Below the pieces are notes generated by a model. It saw only the letters and a program-made list of their open reading frames with translations, was not told the origin of the DNA and did no database searches. 38,537 nt of DNA from Acidilobaceae archaeon. Its GTDB lineage: Archaea > Thermoproteota > Thermoprotei_A > Sulfolobales > Acidilobaceae. Positions 6,516-15,359 of this stretch are shown here, one piece after another. A program made the translations under genes and the position numbers. Within the stretch, counting starts at the first letter, position 1; each line of letters begins with the position of its first letter. The stretch spans positions 1-38,537 of the forward strand of contig JAPYWV010000006.1 in the NCBI GenBank assembly GCA_028276165.1. The letters are read 5' to 3'.

Positions 6516-7493
6516 GTGCTTGACCAGTACTCTAGGTGGGGTGAGCTACTCCTTTCAGGCTACGAGTCCAGCCGTATGGCCCTCTCGGGCTTCAGTATAG
6601 CTGGGGGTCTGGGTGGTGTCGTTGTCTGCGGTATGGGTGGGAGCGGGGTTTCAGGCGACTTTCTCTCAGTTATAGGTAGGCTTTACGGGGCCCGCTTGCC
6701 AATACTTGTTTTTAAGGGTTTCGATCTACCAGAGTGGTTTTCAAACCACCTTGTTGTCGCTGTAAGCTACTCGGGGAACACTCTTGAGACTATAGAGTGT
6801 TCTAGAAGAGCTCGGAGCTTGGGAGCCAGGGTTGTACATGTTAGTAGTGGTGGCCTACTCATGAGCGAGGCTGAGAGGGAGGGGATTCCATGGATACCGT
6901 TGGAGCAAGGCCTGGTACCCAGGGTCGCCCTACCATCAATGGTTGGAGCTCTACTAGGCTTAACTAACATATTGGGGGTTACAAGTGTGGGAGATGAAGT
7001 CCTACTAGAAGCCTACTATGCTCTTAAGAACACCCTGGTCGACGATGCTAAGAGTATGGCCGATAGGGTGTTGGACGCCGATATCCTAGTGGTTGGGGCT
7101 TGCGGCCTCTACGGGGTTTTAGCTGAGAGGTTTAGAAGCGAGTTTAGCGAGAATAGTAAGATGCTTGTTAAAGCAGAAGTGTACCCCGAGTCCGCACACA
7201 ACGACATAGTAGCTTGGCAGGTTAAGAGGAGGGCTAAGATAGCGTTTATAGCGATTAAAGGTGGAGGTGGTCTATGCGATAGGATAATGGAGTTTGTATC
7301 CAGGAAGTATAGAGAGCATGGCGTGGTAGAGGAGTTAAACCTTGGAGCACCATCCCTAGCGAGTGTACTGAGGGGGGCCCTGCTAGGAGGGTACGCCTCG
7401 GTACTAGTGGCTAGAGAGAGGGGGGTGGAGCCTTCTACAACACCGGTGATAGACGAGTATAAGAGGGTGCTAGCTGGTGGCATGCACGCTTAA
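6516..7493 (+). CDS. Bifunctional phosphoglucose/phosphomannose isomerase
   Basis: Interconverts glucose 6-P, fructose 6-P and mannose 6-P, feeding glycolysis/gluconeogenesis and glycan precursor synthesis in the cytoplasm. The 325-residue length matches the crenarchaeal PGI/PMI family. Landmarks are GMGGSGVSGDF (SIS-domain phosphate loop, about residue 39), SYSGNTLETIE (about residue 84) and PESAHND (conserved acidic/His active-site segment, about residue 224). GTG 6516 is preceded by the Shine-Dalgarno site GGTGAGGTG. It is divergent from an ArsR regulator with a shared control region. Confidence 0.93.
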   Translation: MLDQYSRWGELLLSGYESSRMALSGFSIAGGLGGVVVCGMGGSGVSGDFLSVIGRLYGARLPILVFKGFDLPEWFSNHLVVAVSYSGNTLETIECSRRARSLGARVVHVSSGGLLMSEAEREGIPWIPLEQGLVPRVALPSMVGALLGLTNILGVTSVGDEVLLEAYYALKNTLVDDAKSMADRVLDADILVVGACGLYGVLAERFRSEFSENSKMLVKAEVYPESAHNDIVAWQVKRRAKIAFIAIKGGGGLCDRIMEFVSRKYREHGVVEELNLGAPSLASVLRGALLGGYASVLVARERGVEPSTTPVIDEYKRVLAGGMHA

Positions 7494-7520
7494 ACCTGGA
7501 ACCCCTACTTGTAGGGCACG

Positions 7521-7736
7521 TTAGGGTCCTTCGAAGCCACAGTTAGGGCACTTGTATGGGATCATCTGGACTCTACACTTACGACAACGCCATATGAGTA
7601 CTATACCGCAGTTAGGGCAGTAGAAGGAGACAGCTCTCTCCGTAGGGTTTATCGGTTTACCACAGCTGGTGCATAGTGGGGGCTCTACGCTATCATACAT
7701 ATCTACCCTCCTTAAGGTCGCAGCGCTCTTAGACAT
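7521..7736 (-). CDS. Small zinc-ribbon protein (four CPxCG-type knuckles, HVO_2753-like)
   Basis: A protein of about 71 residues containing four knuckles: CTSCG, CPNCG, CRKC and CPNCG, ending in CGFEGP. This is the archaeal small zinc-finger family that includes haloarchaeal HVO_2753, thought to bind RNA or act in regulation. The ATG at 7736 has an AGGTGG site about 6 nt upstream and is preferred to the GTG at 7745. It lies downstream of sucCD on the opposite strand from PGI/PMI, but 44 bp separate it from the sucD stop. Confidence 0.85.
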   Translation of the reverse strand: MSKSAATLRRVDMYDSVEPPLCTSCGKPINPTERAVSFYCPNCGIVLIWRCRKCRVQMIPYKCPNCGFEGP

Positions 7737-7779
7737 GTTCTCCACCTAAGCTAGCCTCTGGGACGGGGGTTTAAATGCT

Positions 7780-8652
7780 TTATAGTAGTTTGCTGACTAT
7801 ACTCGGTATCTCGAACGGATTTCTAGCGATCTTAGCTCCTGCTTTCTCTAACGCTCTAACCTTACTAGCGTAGTCACCCTCACCCATCATTATTATTGCC
7901 CCGGCATGGCCCATCCTCTTACCAGGCGGTGCTGTCCTCCCAGCTATGAAGGCTACTACTGGTTTCGTGAACCTACCCTCCATTATCATTCTTGCAGCCC
8001 TCTCCTCCATATCGCCTCCGATCTCGCCTATGAGTATTAGCACTTTAGTCTCAGGATCCCTCTCGAACATCTCCATAGCCTCCGTGAAGGTTAGCCCTAC
8101 AATGGGGTCCCCTCCAATGCCTATCACCGTTGACTGTCCGATGCCCTCCTTTGTAAGAGCGTAGCTTATCTCATAGGTTAGCGTACCACTCCTAGATATT
8201 ATGCCAACAGGCCCTCTGCTGAAGACATGACCTGGCATTATACCAACCTTAGCCTCACCCGGTGTTATAACACCTGGGCAGTTAGGCCCAACTATTACCG
8301 TACCCCTGCTCTTCGCGTAATTAGTGAACCTTAAGGTTTCATGGACAGGTATACCCTCGGTTATGACCACCACTAGCTTCAACCCAGCATCTATAGCCTC
8401 GTACACAGCGTCTGGAGCAAACCTAGCTGGAACGAATACAATTGACGTGTTTATATCGGGATGCTCCTCTAACGCCTCCCTCACGCTATCGTAGACCTTA
8501 ACCCCGTGAACCTCGCTCCCACCTTTACCAGGTGTTACCCCGGCAGCAATCCTCGTGCCATACTCTAACATTAGCCTGGTATGGAATGACCCCTCCTTCC
8601 CCGTTATACCCTGGACTAAGACAACCGTATTCCTGTCGACGAGTACTGCCAT
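7780..8652 (-). CDS. sucD: Succinyl-CoA synthetase (ADP-forming) subunit alpha
   Basis: The alpha subunit carries the phosphorylated His and the CoA-binding Rossmann domain of the enzyme that couples succinyl-CoA and succinate to ATP. Visible are the N-terminal [16 protein letters not shown], the [21 protein letters not shown] segment, [12 protein letters not shown], and the phospho-His region [22 protein letters not shown] near the C terminus. I choose ATG 8652 because GAGGTGAT, a full Shine-Dalgarno match inside the end of sucC, lies just upstream. A GTG at 8661 would overlap the sucC stop. It is translated in tandem with sucC. Confidence 0.95.
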   Translation of the reverse strand: MAVLVDRNTVVLVQGITGKEGSFHTRLMLEYGTRIAAGVTPGKGGSEVHGVKVYDSVREALEEHPDINTSIVFVPARFAPDAVYEAIDAGLKLVVVITEGIPVHETLRFTNYAKSRGTVIVGPNCPGVITPGEAKVGIMPGHVFSRGPVGIISRSGTLTYEISYALTKEGIGQSTVIGIGGDPIVGLTFTEAMEMFERDPETKVLILIGEIGGDMEERAARMIMEGRFTKPVVAFIAGRTAPPGKRMGHAGAIIMMGEGDYASKVRALEKAGAKIARNPFEIPSIVSKLL

Positions 8653-8657
8653 GTGGA

Positions 8658-9797
8658 TCACCTCGCAGCCTTAATAGCTTCAATTACTGCATCCACAGGG
8701 TTATCGAAGGCTCTTATACCAGCCTCTTCTAGAATCCTCCTACCCTCCTCCTCCCTGGTCCCGGAAAGTCTTACAAATATGGGTTTAGGTTTACCACCGT
8801 ACTCTCTTAAAGCCTCGACTATCCCCCTAGCAACCTCATCACATCTCGTTATACCGCCGAATATGTTTATGAATATGCTCTTAGCCTTAGGGAACTCTAG
8901 TAACAATAGTACAGCTTTCTTAACCCGCTCAGCACTAGCACCTCCACCTATGTCGAGGAAGTTAGCCGGAATACCACCATACTCGTAGACCAGATCCATA
9001 CTAGTCATTGTAAGCCCAGCTCCATTACCTAAGACTCCAACGTATCCATCGAGTTCTACAAAGGCTAGCCCTAGACGTCTAGCCTTCGACTCCCACTCGC
9101 TAACCTCCCCACCCTCAATCCTTTCGACAGCTAGCTCCGGATGTTTGTATGAAGCATTATCATCAACTATAATCCTAGCATCCAGGGCTACAACCCTATC
9201 TCCTACAATCGTTAACGGGTTTACTTCAACTAGCTCAGCGTCATAGTCTATGAAGGCATCGTACATGGATTGGAGTAGGGATGCGAATGACTGCATCAAA
9301 CCACCCTTCAACCCAAGCTTTTTAGCTATAAACCTAGCCTCAAACCCCCTCAAGCCGGTGTAGGGGTCTACATGGTATCTAATGATGCTCTCAGGTCTTT
9401 CCCTAGCTATCTCCTCAATATCAACACCCCCATAGAGGCTAGCTAGTACAACCGGTTTCCTAGCACTCCTATCGATTGCTATGGAGGCGTAGAGTTCCAC
9501 CGAATGCTCTACAGCCTCCTCTACAAGAACATACCTAGGCTTAAGACCCTTTATAGGGTAGTCGAAGAGGAGCTCCACCAAGGAGACAGCTTCATCCAAG
9601 CTCTTAGCAATCCTAACACCACCAGCCTTCCCTCTACCAGCTACGAGAACCTGGCTTTTAACAACAAGAGGTGGTGTTAAACCACTAGACACAAGCTTAC
9701 CCCTCACATCCTCACCTTTCTCGACAACAACTCCTCTGGGAACGCTAACACCATACCTTGCTAGAATACCCTTAGCTTCAAACTCGTAGAGCTTCAA
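8658..9797 (-). CDS. sucC: Succinyl-CoA synthetase (ADP-forming) subunit beta
   Basis: The beta subunit has an N-terminal ATP-grasp domain and a C-terminal CoA-ligase domain that binds succinate. Landmarks are [20 protein letters not shown] at the N terminus, [15 protein letters not shown], the metal-binding region [28 protein letters not shown], and [21 protein letters not shown]. The 379-residue length is normal. It begins at TTG 9797. A minus-strand TATA (GTTTAAAAGG, near 9830-9840) sits about 26 nt before a short leader. The pair is consistent with either an oxidative TCA cycle or a reductive dicarboxylate route. Confidence 0.95.
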   Translation of the reverse strand: MKLYEFEAKGILARYGVSVPRGVVVEKGEDVRGKLVSSGLTPPLVVKSQVLVAGRGKAGGVRIAKSLDEAVSLVELLFDYPIKGLKPRYVLVEEAVEHSVELYASIAIDRSARKPVVLASLYGGVDIEEIARERPESIIRYHVDPYTGLRGFEARFIAKKLGLKGGLMQSFASLLQSMYDAFIDYDAELVEVNPLTIVGDRVVALDARIIVDDNASYKHPELAVERIEGGEVSEWESKARRLGLAFVELDGYVGVLGNGAGLTMTSMDLVYEYGGIPANFLDIGGGASAERVKKAVLLLLEFPKAKSIFINIFGGITRCDEVARGIVEALREYGGKPKPIFVRLSGTREEEGRRILEEAGIRAFDNPVDAVIEAIKAAR

Positions 9798-9951
9798 ATC
9801 CGGACACCAAGATAACAGGTGGTCTAAACTCCTTTTAAACTACTGCTATGTAGTCGAAGTTCTAAGCCAACACTCGGGAGGGGCTAGCTGTTCTCCCCCA
9901 ACAGGAGTTGTTAAAAGCCGGATCCCAGAGCTAAGCTATGGGTTTAAGGAA

Positions 9952-10536
9952 GTGCCTAGGGTTGATGAAGGGTCTTACGTGGTAGAGGTTAGCTCTGTAT
10001 TTAGCCTTGATAGGGAGCATGTTGGGGTACTTGTAAGGTGGGCTCTATCCACGGGTGTATTCCTAGTTGTTGAGCCTACAATAGCCTTTGTAAGAGCTCC
10101 AAGCTCCCATCGGGTACTGCCCCTAGCTATCGGGGTTGGAAGCTTGATATCTCGTAGCGAGCCACCACCTGTGAGATACTATGTTGTTGAAAGACCGTTC
10201 TGGGCTAGCTACTGGAGGGTTGGTTTAAGAAAGCCGAGCTTTAGAGTACTCGATGGTGCTAAGGTAGCTCTTGAGGGCACAATAGTATCCCTCGATTTCA
10301 GGGACCCTGTAGCTCTGGTTGTAAACGGGCTACCTGGGGTCCACGTGGTGAACAAGGTTGCTATGCCTAACTGTACTCCACTCGCTCGACTTAAGGACGT
10401 AGTGGTACTGTGTAGAAGTGGTATAGAGTATATCACGAACCTCGTGGAGGGGGAGGCGGCTAAAAGGGTGGAATACATGGCCGTCCTAGCCTCATCAGCA
10501 AGTCCCGGCCCTGCTACAGCTGACGTAGATAACTAG
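9952..10536 (+). CDS. Hypothetical protein (194 aa)
   Basis: Not recognised. It is a mostly soluble protein of alternating hydrophobic strands (for example GVFLVVEPTIAFVRA and DPVALVVNGLPGVHVVNKVA) with a proline-rich central stretch and two Cys residues near the C terminus. It starts at GTG 9952, about 12 nt after the start site predicted from the TATA-like GTTAAAAG at 9909-9916. It is convergent with the HTH gene, and the stop codons overlap by 4 bp (10533-10536). Codon use is like its neighbours, and the promoter position supports a real gene. Confidence 0.6.
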   Translation: MPRVDEGSYVVEVSSVFSLDREHVGVLVRWALSTGVFLVVEPTIAFVRAPSSHRVLPLAIGVGSLISRSEPPPVRYYVVERPFWASYWRVGLRKPSFRVLDGAKVALEGTIVSLDFRDPVALVVNGLPGVHVVNKVAMPNCTPLARLKDVVVLCRSGIEYITNLVEGEAAKRVEYMAVLASSASPGPATADVDN

Positions 10537-10844
10537 GTGCTCGGGTCTTCCAAGCCTTTCATAGATTTTAGCGCTTTCTCCCTCCTATACCTAACGTAGT
10601 TCATAGCATACTCCTCCAGGACACTACAGGGGTTTCTTAGCTCTACGTAGAGCCCCTCGCTATCCCTGGAGATCAATAGAAACCCTAGCTTCCTCAACCG
10701 TTTCACGATATTAACAGCTGTCCTCCTAGTAACCCCCATCTCGTTTCTAAGCGTGTCCACGACTAAGCCTAGGTTGACCTTACCGGTACCGTGGAGCTTG
10801 TAGAGGAGTATTATTGATGCTAGCTCTCTCCTCCTAACCCTCAT
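10533..10844 (-). CDS. Small winged-helix-like DNA-binding protein
   Basis: 103 residues. The N-terminal half reads as a basic helix followed by an HTH-like core (IILLYKLHGTG ... LVVDTLRNEMGVTRRTAVNIVKRLRKLGFL) and a short wing (LISRDSEGLYVELR). The TRRTAVNIVKRLRKLGF helix is the likely recognition helix. The C terminus is Lys/Arg-rich. A local transcriptional regulator is likely, but the target is unknown. It is divergent from the gene at 10937. Confidence 0.65.
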   Translation of the reverse strand: MRVRRRELASIILLYKLHGTGKVNLGLVVDTLRNEMGVTRRTAVNIVKRLRKLGFLLISRDSEGLYVELRNPCSVLEEYAMNYVRYRREKALKSMKGLEDPST

Positions 10845-10876
10845 AGCCTTTACTCCCCCAATCCAAACTAAGACAT

Positions 10877-10885
10877 AGGTTTATA
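10877..10885 (+). promoter_or_regulatory. TATA box for the 10937 gene
   Basis: GGTTTATAAG-like box; the expected start is near 10908. This leaves a leader of about 29 nt that contains the Shine-Dalgarno AGGTGATC, supporting the ATG at 10937 over upstream TTG 10910. Confidence 0.5.
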
Positions 10886-10936
10886 AGTATCTTAGGCTTA
10901 AAGTTACGCTTGGAACATGGCGTCGAAGGTGATCTT

Positions 10937-11368
10937 ATGGCGAGGATCCTCGTTATTAGAGCTGAGATGGGTAAGGTTGTCGAGTCTAAGATCGTTGAGG
11001 GGGAATTGTATGAGGTTGTGAGAGGATATGTATCTAGTGCTAGCCTAGAATGGGATCCCAGGGTTAGCGACTTTGTTGTTATAAAGGAGGATCTAGAGAC
11101 AGATGTGGGAGACCTCCCAGACAGGGATACCCTGGAATCCCTTACTAAGTACGGTTCAATTGAGAAGGTTGAAACCGGCTATAGGGTGAGGATCCCCGTG
11201 TACACGATAAGCTTCGACAATAGATCCCTTAAGGGGGATGTCTACGTTGAGAACAAGGTATACGTGGTCTCAGTCTACGTTGACGATGATCTTAGAGCAC
11301 TCCTGGAATCCGAGGCTGCAAGCATAACGGTTCAGGAAACCCCACCTGAGGGTGTAAGCGAGGCCTAG
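10937..11368 (+). CDS. Conserved crenarchaeal hypothetical protein (possibly DUF2286)
   Basis: About 143 residues, acidic, soluble, mixed alpha/beta. It begins MARILVIRAEMGKVVESKIV and has a middle block WDPRVSDFVVIKED and a late strand pair VYTISFD ... YVENKVYVVSVYVDDD. The pattern reminds me of the crenarchaeal DUF2286 proteins, but I cannot confirm it. The ATG at 10937 has a good Shine-Dalgarno site (AGGTGATC) a few nt upstream; the upstream TTG at 10910 does not. A T-run just after the stop (11370-11375) may end transcription. Confidence 0.6.
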   Translation: MARILVIRAEMGKVVESKIVEGELYEVVRGYVSSASLEWDPRVSDFVVIKEDLETDVGDLPDRDTLESLTKYGSIEKVETGYRVRIPVYTISFDNRSLKGDVYVENKVYVVSVYVDDDLRALLESEAASITVQETPPEGVSEA

Positions 11369-11369
11369 T

Positions 11370-11375
11370 GTTTTT
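11370..11375 (+). terminator. T-run terminator candidate
   Basis: GTTTTT immediately after the stop codon of the upstream gene, as used for termination in archaea. Two short hairpins follow (11381-11398 and 11405-11429) in an otherwise gene-free 147-bp gap. Confidence 0.35.
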
Positions 11376-11515
11376 AGCGAGCTGTGCTTGCGTACAGCGC
11401 GATGGGGGCTAGGACGACTTCCAAGCCCCACGTTGACCATGTTCTTGTTATGCTTTTAGCGTATTAATGGGGGTTTAAAAGGCCCCTACCTGCCCTTCTT
11501 GGGAGGTGATCTCAT

Positions 11516-12841
11516 TTGGCCTATACGGGGAAGGCTTTAGAGGTCTTCCTTAATACTGGTACGAGGTTCCCTAGGAGGATTATATGGGCTATGGGTTTGA
11601 TTAAATACGCTACTGCTAAGGCTAACATGGAGTTAGGCTTGCTCGACCCCGCCAGGGCTGAGGCTATAATGAGGGCTGCGTTGGAGGTTGCCGAGGGGGT
11701 TCACGATGATGAGATTGTTGTCGACGTGTTTCAAACGGGGTCTGGTACCGGTTTGAACATGAATGTCAACGAGGTTATAGCTGTTAGAGCTTCCCAGATC
11801 TCTGGTTTAAAGGTGCATCCCAACGATCACGTTAACATGAGCCAGTCTTCGAACGATGTCGTGCCAACGGCTATAAGGGTTGCTTTAGCCTACGAGGTGG
11901 AGAGGAGGCTACTGCCCGTCCTGGATAGGGTTGTAGCTAGCCTTGATGGCCTAGCCTCCAGGACTGAGGGTGTGGTGAAGCCTGGGAGAACACATCTTAG
12001 GGATGCTCTCCCAGTAACCATGGGCCAGGAGTTCTCAGCATACTCTGACGCCTACAGGAGGGGTAGGAGCCTTCTAGAGTTCTCCTACAAGCTACTCCTC
12101 GAAGTCCCACTAGGTGGTACAGCTGTGGGTACCGGTTTAAACGCTCACCCGGATTACCCCATGCTAGCTGTAAACATCCTAAGAGACGTTACAGGTCTTG
12201 AGTTGAAGATCGCCTCTAGCAAGTTTAGGGCTATGAGGCTTCTAAGCGATATTGTAGCCGTTAGCTCGGCCTTAAAGGTGGTGGCCTTGGATACATGGAG
12301 GTTATGCCAAGACCTAAGGCTAATGTACTCTGGCCCCAACACGGGCTTCAACGAGATAGATATACCCCAGGAGATCGCGGGTAGTAGTATGATGCCGGGC
12401 AAGGTTAACCCTGTAACTGTTGAGGCTGTAATGCAGGCAGCATCACACGTCATCGGCCTGGACACCTCGATAACAATGGCATCGCTGCTAGGCGAATTCG
12501 AGCTAAGCATGGGCATACCACTAGCAGGCTATGCGAGTTTAAGGCAGGTACAGTTGCTAGCAGAATCCCTCGATAAGCTATCAACCCTGGTTCTCGATAG
12601 GGTTAAACCTAACGTGGAGAGAGCTAGAAGGCTGGCTGAGAGTAGCCAAGCACTCGTAACACTAGTAGCCCCCATCATAGGCTATGATAGGGTAGCGGAG
12701 ATCTCGAAGGCGGTCTACGAGGGTAAGAGCGTTAGGGATGCCCTGAGAGAGGCTGGGTTTTCAGAGGACTTCATCTCCAGGCTACTTGACCTAGAGAAGC
12801 TCACCAGACCCGGGATACCTGTCTTGGAGCATCAGAGGTAG
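11516..12841 (+). CDS. fumC: Fumarate hydratase, class II
   Basis: Converts fumarate and malate without an iron-sulfur cluster. Landmarks are QTGSGTGLNMNVNE, VHPNDHVNMSQSSNDV and the superfamily signature GSSMMPGKVNPV. The 441-residue length is short for bacterial FumC, lacking the first ~22 residues, but matches the Sulfolobus-type enzyme, so it is not truncated. TTG 11516 is the start: GGGAGGTGATC lies just before it, and a TGA in frame lies immediately upstream. A TATA box (GGTTTAAAAGG, 11471-11481) precedes it. Its stop overlaps the convergent SPOUT gene by 10 bp. Confidence 0.95.
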   Translation: MAYTGKALEVFLNTGTRFPRRIIWAMGLIKYATAKANMELGLLDPARAEAIMRAALEVAEGVHDDEIVVDVFQTGSGTGLNMNVNEVIAVRASQISGLKVHPNDHVNMSQSSNDVVPTAIRVALAYEVERRLLPVLDRVVASLDGLASRTEGVVKPGRTHLRDALPVTMGQEFSAYSDAYRRGRSLLEFSYKLLLEVPLGGTAVGTGLNAHPDYPMLAVNILRDVTGLELKIASSKFRAMRLLSDIVAVSSALKVVALDTWRLCQDLRLMYSGPNTGFNEIDIPQEIAGSSMMPGKVNPVTVEAVMQAASHVIGLDTSITMASLLGEFELSMGIPLAGYASLRQVQLLAESLDKLSTLVLDRVKPNVERARRLAESSQALVTLVAPIIGYDRVAEISKAVYEGKSVRDALREAGFSEDFISRLLDLEKLTRPGIPVLEHQR

Positions 12842-13458
12842 CCTTCGTGGAGCTCATCCCACATTACACCTCTTTCGAGCAACCTCACTATACCCTCAGG
12901 CACCATCGGGCGCCCGCCTTCAACTGGGTAGGCGTAGGGGAGCTTTACCTCCACGACCCCCAGGGGGCCTTTAACCTCTATGGTTACAGGGTACGCTATT
13001 TCAATCTCATCAACCCTCATACCTCCCAGGATCTTAACCAGCATTTTTACTGTGCCATCCACGCTGAACTGTAGGGGGCCTATGTTGCGTCTTGCCGCGT
13101 AGGGGTACTTGTCGTAGAGCAGCCTAGTCCTACCCCTAGGTGGGTGATCACCCATTATACCACCTACTATGAAGCATCTAGCACCCCAAACTTCCAGGGG
13201 ATCTAGGGTCTTCTCAGCCCATAGGTCTAGGAGTATAGAGTCAGGCCTGTTGCATAGACTCCTACTATCCCAGACCACCTCAACCCCCCTTCTAGCTAGT
13301 AGAGCCTCTAACTCGTGGGTTACAAGCCCTGATACGTAGAGTTTAACCCCCCTAGACCTAGCTACACGGTATGCCTCAACGTACTCCTCTAGAACCCACC
13401 TGCTAACCCTAACCTCCATGTTATCGATAACGATGAGCCATTCCCTCACAACGATCAT
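12832..13458 (-). CDS. Sfm1/DUF431-type SPOUT methyltransferase
   Basis: The central block FIVGGIMGDHPPRGRT, then RNIGPLQFSVDGTVKMLVKI, is the SAM-binding trefoil knot of the PF04252 SPOUT family. The yeast member Sfm1 methylates an arginine of ribosomal protein uS3; archaeal members were once predicted to act on RNA. The protein is 208 residues from the ATG at 13458. A TTG at 13485 gives nine more, but the TATA position (near 13495-13501 on this strand) favours the later ATG with a short leader. It is divergent from alba across a short shared control region, and a link to translation is likely. Confidence 0.8.
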   Translation of the reverse strand: MIVVREWLIVIDNMEVRVSRWVLEEYVEAYRVARSRGVKLYVSGLVTHELEALLARRGVEVVWDSRSLCNRPDSILLDLWAEKTLDPLEVWGARCFIVGGIMGDHPPRGRTRLLYDKYPYAARRNIGPLQFSVDGTVKMLVKILGGMRVDEIEIAYPVTIEVKGPLGVVEVKLPYAYPVEGGRPMVPEGIVRLLERGVMWDELHEGYL

Positions 13459-13513
13459 CCCATGATAGGAACTCTCTATATACAACTATAAAGCTTAAAT
13501 ACCCGAGCTCCAA

Positions 13514-13531
13514 CTAGTTCTAGTGAACTAG
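13514..13531. promoter_or_regulatory. Perfect palindrome at the predicted alba start site
   Basis: CTAGTTC and GAACTAG, 7-bp arms with a 4-nt spacer. The GCTTAAATAC box (13492-13501) predicts alba transcription starting near 13521, at the centre of the palindrome. It may be an operator or form a hairpin in the alba leader. Confidence 0.4.
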
Positions 13532-13563
13532 AGATATGGGAGATAGGAGAGGTGAAGTAGAGA

Positions 13564-13863
13564 ATGGCCTGCGAGGGAGCACCTGAGGTAAGGATAGGGC
13601 AGAAGCCTGTAATGAACTACGTGCTAGCAATACTAACAACCCTAATGGAACAGGGGGTAAACAAAGTAGTAGTGAAAGCTAGGGGGAGGAACATTAACAA
13701 GGCTGTAGACGCAGTAGAGATAGTGAGAAGTAGGTTCGCTAAGAACGTGGTGGTAGAGGAGATAACCATAGGAAGCCAGGAGGTCATGGTAAAGAACCCG
13801 CAGACAGGCGAAGAGAGGCCAAGACGCGTTAGCGGGATTGAAATCTGCCTAAGGAGAGAGTAA
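13564..13863 (+). CDS. alba: DNA/RNA-binding protein Alba
   Basis: An abundant crenarchaeal chromatin protein that coats DNA and RNA as a dimer. The 99-residue sequence has the typical start [16 protein letters not shown], the basic strand [20 protein letters not shown] (with the Lys position acetylated in Sulfolobus Alba near KP), and the C-terminal hairpin [13 protein letters not shown]. The ATG has a Shine-Dalgarno site GAGGTGAA. It is alone on its strand, followed by a T-rich run TTAGTTTTTTAA (about 13899-13910) that probably ends transcription. Confidence 0.97.
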   Translation: MACEGAPEVRIGQKPVMNYVLAILTTLMEQGVNKVVVKARGRNINKAVDAVEIVRSRFAKNVVVEEITIGSQEVMVKNPQTGEERPRRVSGIEICLRRE

Positions 13864-14201
13864 CCACAAATCCATCAAAGACAAATCATTAGATGAAATT
13901 AGTTTTTTAACTACGTGCTCAAGCAAACATGGACCCCCTTAATCCTGTTAAACACGCAACCTACGGGATAACCTTCCATCCACGTAGAAAAGGTTGTGAA
14001 ACTTCCCAGAGGTACGGGGGAAGTAGAGCGTTGCATATACTACAGTTCACCTTCTCTAATACACGGAATGGGCTCCACACTGGTGTCACACATCACATAT
14101 CAGCAATACCAGCTTCTGTCATCGCCATTCTCTCGTTTTACGCTTGCAGGGCTTTTAAGTTTTCTAGAGGAGCTTCTGTTTTTAAAGATTAAACATAATG
14201 A
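13864..14201. other. Gene-free gap after alba
   Basis: 338 bp. It holds the alba T-rich terminator (near 13899-13910) and, at its right end, the TTTTTAAAG box (14178-14187) for the next gene. Short open frames here show no family motif and have no promoter or ribosome site. I see no convincing RNA gene. Confidence 0.5.
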
Positions 14202-15359
14202 GTGTATCTAGGGGTGGTCTTAGACGTGGGTTCTAAAGTTAACGCTTCTCTCGTCTCCGTGAGGGCTGGCCTAGCTCTTATCGGATCTGAGCTTAGTGTT
14301 AGACGTGATGTCTGTGTCTTCGTTAGGGATGGGTTTGTAGAATCTATAGAGGGTTATGGTTCCTGTAGTGAGGATTCCTTCGGTGGCCCCTCTCTAGCTC
14401 TTCTACCTCAACCTGGTAATGCTCATGTACATTCTGCGGATCACGCTTTCCCAGAGTATGGTATTACCATGGGTTTAAGGGATCTAGTAGCACCACCTCA
14501 TGGTCTTAAGCATAGGCTTCTGGAAACCACTCCTGGGGAGGAGCTTGTAAGGGCTATTGGGGAGTTCTACAGGTTCTCGTGGAGGATGGGTTTAGGTGTT
14601 TTAATCGACTTCAGGGAGGGTGGTGGTTTAGGCTGTATGCTTGCTAGGAAGGCTAGGGAGCTCCTACCAGGTGGTTTGAGGGTCGTCATACTAGGAAGGC
14701 CTGGCCCTATGTGGCCTGAAGGGTGTGAGGGTCTAGGCGTCTCCAGCCCTCTAGACTACGATGTAGAGCTCCTAAGGGAGCTTTCACTTAAATACAAGCC
14801 TGCTATGGCTCACGTAGCTGAGGATCCTGAGGCTAGGGTTGCAGGTGATCTTGAGAGGGCTTTGGATGCAGGTTTAGATGCTATAGTTCATGGAACCCAC
14901 CTGAGCGGTAGCGACCTTGACGTCTTGAGAGAAAGAGGCGTGACCCTCATAATGTGCCCTAGGTCTAACATGTGGCACTCGATAGGGGTACCCCCCGTGG
15001 CTGAAGCCCTAAGAAGGGGGGTTACCCTAGCCTTTGGTAGTGATAACGCATCCTGGCAAATACCAGATGTATGGGCTGAAGCTCAGACAGCACTCCTCAT
15101 AGCCAGAGCTCAAGGCCTTAAGGAGGAGTGGGTTGCGGCGAGACTACTAGAGGCCCTCATGGTAACCCCCTACAAGCTAGCGGGCATGAGGCCATCTGTG
15201 ATAGATGAAGGGGGTGTGGCTAAAATGATTGTAGTCAACCTAGAGGAGACAGGGGTGCTGAGGGCTAGGAACTACTACTACGCTATAATCAAGAGAGTAG
15301 GCCCATGGAATACCATAGCTAGGATAGACGGGAACACCTTACACCAGCTCACATCCTAG
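14202..15359 (+). CDS. Amidohydrolase-superfamily deaminase-like protein
   Basis: A TIM-barrel metal hydrolase of the cytosine/guanine/SAH deaminase group. Metal ligands are visible in NAHVHSADHAF (HxH), AHVAEDPEA, IVHGTHLSG and FGSDNASWQ (Asp). The 385-residue length is usual. GTG 14202 is the annotated start. The TATA box at 14178-14187 predicts transcription from about 14209, so GTG 14214 is an alternative. The substrate is not deducible. It is convergent with the DUF429 gene, overlapping by 11 bp. Confidence 0.8.
   Translation: MYLGVVLDVGSKVNASLVSVRAGLALIGSELSVRRDVCVFVRDGFVESIEGYGSCSEDSFGGPSLALLPQPGNAHVHSADHAFPEYGITMGLRDLVAPPHGLKHRLLETTPGEELVRAIGEFYRFSWRMGLGVLIDFREGGGLGCMLARKARELLPGGLRVVILGRPGPMWPEGCEGLGVSSPLDYDVELLRELSLKYKPAMAHVAEDPEARVAGDLERALDAGLDAIVHGTHLSGSDLDVLRERGVTLIMCPRSNMWHSIGVPPVAEALRRGVTLAFGSDNASWQIPDVWAEAQTALLIARAQGLKEEWVAARLLEALMVTPYKLAGMRPSVIDEGGVAKMIVVNLEETGVLRARNYYYAIIKRVGPWNTIARIDGNTLHQLTS

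Noticed and set aside
11516-12841. Fumarase truncated at the N terminus
   Set aside because: The missing ~22 residues match the known short Sulfolobus-type form, and the start has a clear ribosome site.
14070-14130. A minus-strand C/D sRNA in the gap after alba (GCGATGA, CTGA, GTGATGT)
   Set aside because: Boxes deviate at key positions and no D box follows C' at a workable distance.
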